NCBI GenBank assembly: GCA_030686995.1
Contig: CM060695.1
Coordinates: 100,840,871 to 100,904,870 of the forward strand
Length of the DNA: 64,000 nt
Reading direction: 5' to 3'
Source: Artemisia argyi
Taxonomy: Eukaryota; Streptophyta; Magnoliopsida; Asterales; Asteraceae
The notes under the pieces were generated by a model. That model worked only from the letters and a program-made list of their open reading frames with translations. It was not told the origin of the DNA and ran no database searches. A program made the position numbers and the translations under genes. Positions 54,317 to 64,000 of this stretch are shown piece after piece; within the stretch, counting starts at the first letter, position 1, and every line of letters starts with the position of its first letter.

Positions 54317-55979
54317 TACTAAAGCTTGTATTGGCCTCACATTAGCTTTTGCTCCCTGTTGGCATGAGCAGATACTTAGTATAGTTTGCCATTATTTTAA
54401 GCTTCCAAAATGGTTAAATAGTTAATAACTGATTAAGCAAGCAAAAAGGTGTTCTTGTAAAATACATTTAGCTATTTGCCATTAAGATATTCCATTAAGA
54501 GGCGATGCAAACATCAATTAACTGCAATTCACTTAGTATCCAAATGCCTCTAAAAATAAGTGATGAAAAAATTAAAACTGATGATAAGGGGGTGTTTGGT
54601 ATTGCTTATAGGTGTGGAAAATTAGGCTATTTATCAAACTTATTGATCCAGTTTCTGCTAATTTATCAAACTTAACTTTCTTAAAGATGCAAGGAAATAT
54701 CCTTCTGGATCAGCGATGAAACTTGTGGGCAAAAGAATCAGTTATGTATTCTGAAAAGGATGTAGAGATTGGGCACTGGGAAGTTTTGAGCAATAGTCAT
54801 TAGCACAACCTCACTATCCAAAGGACGACAATATTGCTTTTCTTTGTGCCAAGCCTGCATAAATTATACAGTTAGTCGTATATAATATGCCTATGTTAGT
54901 CCTGCTAAAGGCATTATCGGTGTCATTTTTATCGTTTTTAATACTACTTCCTGAAACTACAGGAAGCTTGTATCTTGGCCTAGAAACTAAAAAGAAAATA
55001 AGGAATAAATATGTAGTGCAACTAATACATACTTTCTTTCTTAAGAATAGATTTAATGCATACATGAGACATACCTCCTTCAAAAAATACATAATATCCA
55101 TCTCGTGCTCCAGTCATGCGAAACCCGCAGCCACAAAAGGAGGAAAAACCGAAGGGTGATAACTCTACTCAGCAACAGAACGCAACAGTAACATCTTGCC
55201 TATACTTATTATCTAGAACATCTCTAACAGCCAGAACATTCCCTTCACACTCGTAACCGTACTCCCTGGTTTAGTGAGAACATACCCATCCGGATCAATT
55301 ACTTATCCAAAAACTTAGTTGCAAACTGATGCCCAATAGCAAAAAAACAACCCATTCACCTAAAGACCAAGTCCAAACACCACCTGTCACTTCCAGCCTG
55401 CATGTAACAAAAATATTTGAAGGTGAGAATAACTGGGAACAGTTCATAAGTTATTTCATATATCGTTTTCACCTGTAAGAATAATAGAGAGGGAAAATTT
55501 AACATGGCTAAAAATAAAAGAATAACCAAATAGAATTTCAAAGATACAGACGGACCAGAATATTTACAGTACATAAAATATTAATAGTGAACTAACCTCA
55601 AATGGTTGACTGTCGAAGGGTCGCGTTTCCATGTAAATTACTACAACATGCATCTGGTACTATAATTTTACCTACAATAACAACAATCATGAACACATCA
55701 GTGTCACATAGACCGCGAATTGGATAGTATTTAAAAGGAAATAAGGCATGTAATATTCACCATTCAACAATTTCGTATTCACTAAATCTATAAATTAACA
55801 TACCTTGAACAGACTACGACTGTGAATAGTGAGGCTCGGTATGCAAGTATTTACGTCTTCTCTGTGATGGTTCGTGTATACTTGTAAAATAATAGGAATT
55901 CAAAATTTAACATGGCGTAAATGAACATCCATTGAACATGTATAGCTATTCTAAAACATAAAAATAGAGAAATTTAATT
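54317..55979. other. No confident gene
   Basis: AT-rich. One minus-strand block (55160-55065, reading SPFGFSSFCGCGFRMTGARD) has exon-like borders but no recognised family. Confidence 0.35.
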
Positions 55980-56430
55980 ACTTTCAGTGACAGCAGGAGT
56001 ACGTGTATTCTTCATTCTTTGAGCAGCGCAGGCATTTTTTGGCAGGCCCTCAAAAGTTCCGAGTGCGTGTAGTCTTAATTCGTGAGCAGCATTCATCACA
56101 GACTGCAACAGTTTAATCGCATTGTTATCATCCACGGGTCTACTGGATTGAATTTTAAATTAGCCGGGTTGCATGCTTATTTTAAAAGCTTAATGTTTGG
56201 TTACAACTCCATTAGGCCAAGACTTACTTCGTTAGTATGGGTCCTTATTTAATTACTGCGCGCTTGCATGACTCATCAATTTTGGCGCATTCGGCTAATG
56301 AATCACCACTGGAATTGCAAGACCTTTGGAATGACTCCGCAGCCGCTCGTCATACCAAAAAAGAGCCGCAAAGCTCATATACTTTATTACAGTCACCTAG
56401 ATTGATATACTCGGGAGTTGGATCTGAATA
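55980..56430 (-). pseudogene. Possible remnants of a Helitron Rep/helicase N-terminal region
   Basis: Two short minus-strand blocks resemble the amino region of plant Helitron helicase proteins. One is 56430-56240 (PEYINLGDCNKVYELCGSFF, then WYDERLRSHSKG, a Cys-x2-Cys finger). The other is 56140-55980 (DDNNAIKLLQSVMNAAHELR). Stops and missing catalytic Rep and helicase domains show decay. The family call rests only on the GDC...C..CG..FWY(D/E)ER pattern, so it is tentative. Confidence 0.35.
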
Positions 56431-57833
56431 AGAAAATAAGAAGTTATTAAGTAAAATAATTAAAGAAAATTATGATCAAACCATAGCTTGTCTAAATAAT
56501 ATTTGTCTATATCCTTACTTACCCTCAGTAGTATGTTGCGCCTGAGTATTAGCAGAAGAGGCCTTATCAGAGTAGATTCCATACAAAAACAATAAACCAA
56601 ATGTCCTCAGCATTCAGTTTCCATATAAACCAAACATAAGACATTCATAAATAGTTCAGCAAGCGAAATCCCAAAACCCCAACAGATAACAGATTGAAGA
56701 AAATTGTTACACTTGCAAGTCCAATGTTTTAGCCCGCTTATTTACACCTTTTAATTTGCATTGGTAGACCATGTTTCATCACTTCTTTTTGTTAGAAGAG
56801 CTTCCAATGGAACAATTATTGCATTTTCTATTTATATGAATAGTATATATGCCTTTCTAAAAAAGTCAAAACCAAACCATACGTTCCCAAACCGTTGGCT
56901 GTAACATGTGTTTCAGCAACGTGTGTATTATCAGAGAACAAAACGCATCTGTATTCAAACGTTTTTGACAAAAAAAAAACAAATTTTGAACATAAGAATA
57001 GAGGTTAAAAAGCGTTTTAATATTAAGACACGCCATCACCAAAAAGACATATGAATTCGATCAACACAGTTTTACATGGTATCTTAAAAGTGTATAAAAA
57101 TTCAAAGGGTTAAATTACATACCTTAAAAACTACCTGCAAAAGTAGTAACACCAATTGATTACAGTATTCAATATATTGATTTAGGACTTAAGAGGTTGC
57201 ATGCATTTAAAGACATACCTTATTACAATTGGTTGGCACTTAGGGTTTCGAAGATTGGATACATAAAACCTGTAACCTGTAAAAATCAATAGTTATATTA
57301 TGATCACATAGATTTTAGGAATGTAGATGCATGACTGACGAAAATACATGTTGAAGGTTATATGAATGACAAATACGTTTGTGAAAATATGAATGCATGA
57401 TATTAGATTATTAGGGTTTTGAGAAAAAGGATATATAATAATGAACTGTTTTTTATTCTTTTTTTTGTTATACGCTGGAATTTTGGGTTTGGTTAAACCC
57501 GACAACTTTGACAATCTTATTGTTTCATGCAATATCAATTATGAGTTGCAAATTTTATCACAACCATTAGAATGCTCTAGTGGTTGAGGTGTTGTTTATT
57601 TGGGCCTCACATCCAAAGTTCGAATCTTTGCAACTCCATTTTTACACAAATTAAAATCCGGATTTTATGAATGCAAATTAGAATTAAATTATTTTAAAAA
57701 ACGAAATTAGAAATTAATTATTGCATGTTAAAAAATAGTTTACATGTGATGACATGGCTGAAATTGAATTACTGGGCATTGACTGGACAATGACTGAGCA
57801 TATCCTTCAAATGCCTCCTGTTATATATAATGT

Positions 57834-57835
<2 letters not shown>
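56431..57835. other. Gene-free stretch
   Basis: AT-rich with no recognised gene or element. Confidence 0.5.

Positions 57836-57930
<95 letters not shown>
57836..57930. repeat. (TA)n microsatellite, ~95 bp
   Basis: The longest pure dinucleotide run of the window, directly abutting a Helitron terminus. Confidence 0.95.
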
Positions 57931-57931
<1 letters not shown>

Positions 57932-57960
57932 TAGCTTCAAGACCCGCCCGATGAGCGGGC
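57931..57960 (-). mobile_element. Helitron 3' terminus, second copy
   Basis: On the minus strand an imperfect hairpin (GCCCGCTCATCGGGCGGGT) is followed by CTTGAAG and CTAG, then T of the microsatellite. The end resembles the one at 50720, so both come from one Helitron family. The 5' end was not located. Confidence 0.65.
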
Positions 57961-58987
57961 TAGCTCTATAAAATCATTAGTGAACACTGTAAGAGTATTT
58001 ATAAAGTTGATTATATCATGACAAAAAATAATAATAATATATGTAATGAGTGACAAGAATATATAAAAAGAAAAATTGTGTTAAAGAAATAATAAAACCT
58101 TATGCCGTTGCAAAGGCCTGCCTTTGGTCTATCTTTCGTGAACACAGGATAAGTATACCTACCTTCAATGCATATGTTGGATACAAATATTGTCTAGAAA
58201 GTAGGAAAACTTCAGAGTTTATTTAGTACTGCTTTAAAAATTGTTGAAAATATAAAACAAACAAACAAACAAACAACAACAACAACAACAACAACAATGT
58301 CTAATGAATAAAAGATGTTGTGGATAAAGTCACAACACCAGGATCTCATAACAATGACATTCCGCAAATATGGAATTTTAGCAGATCATTTTCTAACCAA
58401 AACCACAATCACCATAGCGAGAAACACATAAATTTATCCAACAAAATCACAAAATTTAATTTTGGAAGTAACGGTTTGAGTATAAGTCTAAAAATACAAA
58501 AAGGGGTAGGTAATAATACATCTTATGTTGCAGTTTCTTTAGGCTTCTCGTAAGCCACAACTTTGTCGTTCGACATTTCCTGACAATTGCATCTTTTACT
58601 GAGTCGGTCACATCTTTTCTTTTTTTAGCATTCTCTTGCAAAACCGCATGTTTCAGTTGATCGTTTTTCTGGTTGATTAAAGCTGTTAATGTCTTTAACT
58701 ATAAATGATCTACGACATTTATTGACCATAAACAATAGCAAAACTCCTTTAAAAGATGTAAACAAAAGGCTTTTCCTTATATATTAAATGAGCGGGTTTG
58801 CCCACGCGTTGCTGCAGGGCGGACGTATTTATGTTTATTAGAATTATGTTAACGTTTTGTGGAGTAGGCAATTGCTTTATTTTTAATATATTTTTAACCG
58901 CTAATATTAGTATAGAATGTTGAGGTCAAAATTGATTTTGTTGGTAGTGGTTTCTTTATATTATGAGTACAGAAGTTTGCAGATCTC
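57961..58987. other. Gene-free stretch with (CAA)n
   Basis: Contains an ACAA/CAA simple repeat at 58255-58298. No gene recognised. Confidence 0.5.
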
Positions 58988-59118
58988 ATGTCAGCACACA
59001 AAAGCACCCATCTAGGCTCCATTTCAGTCCACAATCCCACATTCATTTGAGCCCCAAAGCTGATCAATTTCAGCACTCAATCCTTATCCATTACAGCCCT
59101 AAAAGTGACCCACTTTAG
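58988..59118. repeat. Second, short array of the TTTCAG minisatellite
   Basis: About five degenerate units (CATTTCAGTCCACAATCCCA, GATCAATTTCAGCACTCAAT) matching the array at 53962-54316. Confidence 0.65.
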
Positions 59119-62100
59119 ACAATAGAATGCCATTCATGTGTAACCTCAGATAAAAATCACTTACAGACTTACAGGTCAAATCAAGTAGACCCAGCTGCAG
59201 AACCTTGTAACATACTTCAAAAATCTGGATGAAAGAGTTTTCGATAAATGTGTGGGGCATTTTTTGCCTAATCTGGTAAAGAAGCTCTTGCTATGGCTAG
59301 CGTACCCGAACCGATGCTAATTAGTCAAAGATGACAAAAGGCAAATGTGAAATTGTGAATGAATTATATGATTTTCATATAGACACACTCATTTGAATGT
59401 TGTAAGTACTATATGTTAATCACAACGTCTGCACACCCAAATGGTTACTTCGACATTGCAGTCTGCTTGGCAATCGTGATTGGATAGCTATAATTATTAT
59501 CCACCTTTGTCGCATATTCCGAATAGGCTATTCTTGGACTGCTGGTGCGAGTTTGCTTGCTGACACAATGTCTCTTAGACTCATGAAGTGGCTGATGTTG
59601 TCTTGTTCTCATCTTTAGGATGGCTCTTATTTCCTATCAAATTTCATGAGAAACACACGGCTGTGTTAGATTATTTATAAAAAAATAAAATTAGAATTTA
59701 AGTTTTCAAATACAACTTCGAAACAGAAGCTGTAATAAACAGAATCTCATCCTAAAAATATTGCCCAAAAGGATGCTGACCTGGAGGTTCAATCCGAGTT
59801 GTTCGTACGGGGTAAATGGGCTGATTTTTTTCTTTTGTGTATGCCAAAATTTACCTATTTGTAGACATGATAGGATACCTTTGAGGAAAAAAAGAATACA
59901 CATGTCGTGTATGTGTTAGGCTGCCTCACAGAATTTCCAATCTCGTGTAATACCAATCTTGCCTGCAACATCCAAAGTATCGTATTCAGGAGTTAGCTTA
60001 ATATAAGATTTCTTCTTACCATCAGGTCTGCATTATAGCAGCAATAACCATCAGGTCTGCACTAAACTAACAAATAGGATAGAAAAAAAAATACATACCC
60101 AAAAAATGGTTAATTTATAGAAAAAGGATGCACCTTTTCCCCTCATATGTGCATTTGTTTAACAACTAAATTAACAAATAGGATAAAAAAATACATACCT
60201 GAAAAAATGGTTAATTTATAGAAAAAGGATCCACCTTTCCCCTCATATGTGCATTTCAATATCGTTTCTACAGGCCTTGAGGGCTCCAAAAAGTAACGGA
60301 GACCTGGAATTGAAAAAGAAAAAAAAAAAACCTATTACATTGTTTATTAAACATGAAATTGCGAAGCATTGGACCAATCAGTACGCACCATTATTCCAAA
60401 AGGCGCATGTGCAGACTGACTTTCTGCAACAATAGACTGAAGTTAAGCCAGCACATGTCTTTTATCTTCTGCCAGCGCGCCGCCTGGTCAAGTAACCCAG
60501 AAAACTTTATATTTGGCTTCCTGGTTTGTGCTTTGAACAATCGCAACGATCCTATACAATTTCGCATACTTGTCGCAACATAATCTTGTAACGTTTTAAA
60601 GGAAACAAAGGGATGTGTGTTACTTTACCGGGCATTGCAGAAAACATGAAACGCATGTGATATTTAAAGGGCTGTAAGCATCAAGTTGTTTGTGTAGCTA
60701 ATTATCTTTGCTGGATTCTTGACTCACAAAGTGGTTGACCAAACATCTAATAAACTATATTCAGGGTGTTTTGGGATTGATTATTAAAACTGCTTATCTA
60801 TTTATCCACCTTTAAACAACTGCTTATCTATTTATCCACCTTCGAGCAACTGAAGTACTAATAAGCAATCCTAAAAATCCTTAAGACAACTCATCCACTA
60901 TATCAAAACTCAATAACCTGAATCATAACTGATAAGCAATCCCAAACACGACAAACACGACTGAACATCATATTATTAGCGAAAAATGAGAACTCACCAA
61001 TATTGACACCGAAATCTTCATTCACCATTTCAAATAATCAACCTGCATCCATAACCAAACACCACCAATCACTCCAAACCAAAATCTCTAAAGATTTTAA
61101 TTCCACCAAAAAAGGTGATTTTTTTACATTTTTACCGTCCTAAAGCAGTTTCATGGGCATAAGTTTATAAAATTTTCCAAGACCTGTTGGCTTTTAGCGG
61201 AAACCGTTGATGTGGTGTGGCCACAACTGTATTCAATGGTTTTTTAAGAACGAAAAAACAACAGTTAAGTATGAAAGTAATTTTGATAGTATAATTTTAG
61301 TCAAGTATAATATAGCAAGTCAAAAACGTGACTTACATTGAGGTTGAACACTGATTGCGCCCACATTTTAAGTTTATGCATTATGACGTCCTCGTTGCAG
61401 TTCGCCATGAGCAATCTCTGGCCCTAAAAATGATACCATCAGCATGTATCATTAAAACTAAAAATGATACCATCAGCAAGAATTTCATCAAAAGTCAACA
61501 AATTTAGTGTCCGCTTTCATCATCATAAATGATAGTTGGGATTGCTCATTAAAGTTGTGTACATGCTAAATCTCAAAGTGTATAAGTAAATGAGAGAACT
61601 TTAAATAAAAACTCAGTTTAAATAATAGAATTAAAGTATAGTTACCAAACCTTATAATTTGGCCAATGAAGAGTGACTTCGTTGTGAAACTGTACAATAC
61701 ATTTTCATATCGCAATAGCAGATCCACGCTATCGGTTTGTCCCTATAGCGCAAGAACTTTAGCCTCATTCTGCAACAACCAACACCATATAACAGACAAT
61801 ATCATATCGGTTTGAGTAAAGGGGTGTTTAGCAATGCGTTTTTTTGAGTGATTATAGGATACAAAATAATCGGAAGATTTCTTTAGAATCGAAATGGAAG
61901 TGATTATAGGATACAAAATATGGTATTTCTTACTTCATAGGCGGTTGGGACGCTTACTGAGTGATGAAATTGGCTGTTGCGGTTCTCCTTTGCTGCAAAT
62001 CTAAACACACATGTCGTGCTGCAACTGTAATAAGTTGCCCCGCCAAGATGGAGACAATCTCAGTCTTAATCGAACCGGCCAAGACTCATGACAGCAGCCC

Positions 62101-62770
62101 CTTACAAAGAACGCCACCATCATTGTCATCTAAGAAAGCAATGGCTGCTTTACAATGGCAAAATAAATCAAAATCAAAACAATTCACCACAAAAAAACCC
62201 TAAATTTGAAAACCCCTAAAATTAAACACAACCAAATCCAAACCCATCAAATTCCAACTTAATTAAACCCCGATTTGAATGCTCAGATTTCAATATAACC
62301 AAAATTTAAGGAAAAAAAAACCAACTAAATATTGAAAACTAAAAAAATTAAAAGTTTCACTAACCACATCCTTCTGAACAGCAAGAGTCGTCGGAATCAT
62401 ATATACATTATCACATACCTCTTCGAACCTGGAATCAAGCATAAAAGCATGAATAAAATCACAAACTTTTTATAAAAAAAATTAACTGGAAATAAAAAAA
62501 ATGAAGAACCCTAAGATTTGGGTGGCCGGAAATTACTTTGTGGCATGTGTGTGTAGTTTTTTGATTGCTAAAAATTAACAGCAAGAGATACAGATGGATT
62601 GTTTGTATGTATTAATACATGCTAGTCCTTGGCACACCATGCCTAAAAATACTGTTAGGGACACTTGTTTTCTGGAGATGCAAGCGTACTCTGTATTAGG
62701 TCTGCTACCCTCGTGGGTTTGAAAACAAAGGCAGGTTTGTTGAATTAGCAAAAGGGTTAGCGATGCTAAT
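59119..62770. other. No confident gene
   Basis: AT-rich. It holds a MITE-like unit at 60763-60953 (ends GTGTTTTGGGATTG / CAATCCCAAACACG, with a 25-bp internal duplication at 60788 and 60818). A few minus-strand exon-like blocks (e.g. 61412-61335, MANCNEDVIMHKLKMWAQSV followed by a GTAAGT donor) belong to no family I recognise. Confidence 0.4.
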
Positions 62771-63657
62771 TGTTGGGTCACTAAATTCCCCACATCTTCT
62801 AACAAGGATTTGAACGTAAAATAACCTAAGTGCAAACAAGTCACTGAGTGAACAGTAACTCAGTGAGTCACCTTCAGGATGCTAAGACCGAGCCTAAGAA
62901 GAAAGGTTCTCCATTCAGTGAGGCGGAACTCAGTGAAGTGTGATCTAAGCCAAGAAGAAGGTGATGGGTTCAATGAGGATGACAATAACTCACTGAACCC
63001 CAATGACTCCTTAACAACTTAATCGTACTGAAGACTGATGACATGAAGACTGAAGTTTTGGCGGGACTGGGCGGGAAAGTCTGAGCTGCTTTATTAAAGT
63101 GCTTTATCACTTTAATATCAAACTTTCCTCAAATGGTTAAAAACCAGTCTGTCATTAGAAAGTGCCTTTTAGATCTAACTCAATGAAGGTTCCTTGCCAG
63201 AAGAATAATATCTTTCAAGATATTGTTAAGGAAGCTTTAGGTCCAATGTATATTTAGTTGTTCTATACTTGTGTATAAATAGGAAGCAAATGTGAGGAGT
63301 AAAAGTTGACAAGTTTGTGCAATTAATGCAAAGCATTCACAAACCACTTTACTCCTCCAAAGAACAACATAAGCCCCTGAGATAGCTCAGTGGGTAATTT
63401 AAGTTGTCACTCAACATAGTTGAGTTTAGTGAGGAGTCTATACAATACTTGTCAATTCAACCCCAAGTGTTATTCCGCAAACACTTGGGTACGATTCTTT
63501 GTGATTAACTTCTAATAAAGAATTAAACGTTGGAAAATATTGTCTCTTATTTTTACGTTACTTTATTGTTAATCATTTTCATACATCTGTGTTCAAGTCA
63601 TACAACTTGGTTACTTTAGCTTTCTAGTTACTGATAACCAAGTCAAAGGGACCAACA
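62771..63657 (+). repeat. 5' LTR of second Sirevirus-type element
   Basis: 887 bp, TGTTGGGTCACT...GGGACCAACA, with TATAAATAG at 63274-63282. Confidence 0.92.
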
Positions 63658-63659
63658 AG

Positions 63660-63671
63660 TGGTATCAGAGC
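63660..63671 (+). other. Primer binding site, initiator-Met tRNA type
   Basis: TGGTATCAGAGC two bases after the LTR, as in the first copy. Confidence 0.9.
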
Positions 63672-63743
63672 CTCTGATTTGTAAAACTTAAACTTGTTTT
63701 CAAAACATAAGAGTGCTCAAGTTTTTAAAATCAAGATCCCACT

Positions 63744-64000
63744 ATGACTGACATAGATGTTCCCCAGCTTGTTGATAAAAAGGGTGGAAGTTATTCAGCA
63801 ACTGCCCCTCGACTTGAAGCTGGCAAATTTAATAAGTGGAAAAAGCGAATGCTTTGCTACTTAACTAGGATGGAACCTTATTACATCAAATTGATTAATG
63901 AGGGTCCATATGTCCCAACAACTGCCCAAGGTTTAATCAAACCTGAAGCTCAGTGGACCCCAGATGAAAGGAGGGTGGTCAATCAAGACCAGCGCCTAAA
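63744..64000 (+). CDS. gag: Copia gag, start only
   Basis: Opens with [15 protein letters not shown] and runs open to the window edge (86 codons). Two residues differ from the first copy over this length (G to R and H to Y near YLT.MEPY). It continues beyond the window, so integrity is unknown. Confidence 0.9.
   Translation, partial: MTDIDVPQLVDKKGGSYSATAPRLEAGKFNKWKKRMLCYLTRMEPYYIKLINEGPYVPTTAQGLIKPEAQWTPDERRVVNQDQRL

Larger units (their letters stand above)
62771..64000 (+). mobile_element. Second Sirevirus-type Copia element, 5' part
   Basis: Same family as 8865-21453, in the opposite orientation and cut by the window edge. The 5' LTR, primer site and the first 86 codons of gag are visible. 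LTR sequence differs from the first element by scattered substitutions and small indels, more than the two LTRs of that element differ from each other. They are therefore separate insertions. Confidence 0.92.

Noticed and set aside
54074..54425. Pro/Gln-rich ORFs of 82 and 103 codons.
   Set aside because: They are readings of the TTTCAG minisatellite in different frames.

Overview
The window is nuclear DNA of a flowering plant. The evidence is spliced genes with plant-type GT-AG introns, plant families (CYP76 P450, plant-type GT4-like glycosyltransferase, FCF1, filament-like plant protein), a plastid petB fragment and dense plant transposons. The large extra ORF in the Sirevirus-type element and the Helitron ends resemble those of Asteraceae genomes, so a composite is my best guess. 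That is inference, not proof.

Layout. (1) 0.7-1.9 kb, plus strand: the last three exons of a CMP-sialic-acid/UDP-sugar transporter-like gene, with one GC-AG intron. (2) 2.45-3.1 kb: repeat debris and a frameshifted piece of plastid petB. (3) 3.73-24.28 kb, minus strand: one CYP76-type cytochrome P450 whose three exons join to an intact 495-residue protein. Intron 1 is 18.8 kb and is almost all transposon: a 2-kb foldback element, then a 16-kb Mutator-like element (MULE; 39-bp TIRs, 9-bp TSD) that itself holds a 12.6-kb Sirevirus-type Copia element (two 885-bp LTRs, 5-bp TSD). (4) 24.5-26.6 kb: two MITE-like elements upstream of the P450. (5) 27.4-41.5 kb, plus strand: a decayed glycosyltransferase gene with four nonsense codons and damaged splice sites. 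Its largest intron holds a 5'-truncated L1-type LINE into which a 6.2-kb Copia element has inserted (intact 1333-codon gag-pol, 5-bp TSD).

(6) 42.9-45.4 kb, minus strand: a complete nine-exon FCF1/Utp24 gene (198 residues), the clearest housekeeping gene here. (7) 46.5-50.8 kb: tandem Helitron-like elements, TA microsatellites and MITEs. (8) 51.9-52.9 kb: orphan exons of an ankyrin-repeat gene and a filament-like plant protein gene. (9) 53-62.7 kb: no confident gene; a minisatellite in two places, a Helitron terminus, microsatellites, small MITEs and possible remnants of a Helitron protein. (10) 62.77 kb to the end: 5' LTR, primer site and start of gag of a second copy of the same Sirevirus-type family, in the opposite orientation to the first.

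The host genes show no sign of a shared pathway. The main interest is how nested insertions sit inside gene introns: one host gene (CYP76) keeps a clean reading frame and splice sites, the other (glycosyltransferase) has decayed. All calls come from reading the sequence; no database search was run.
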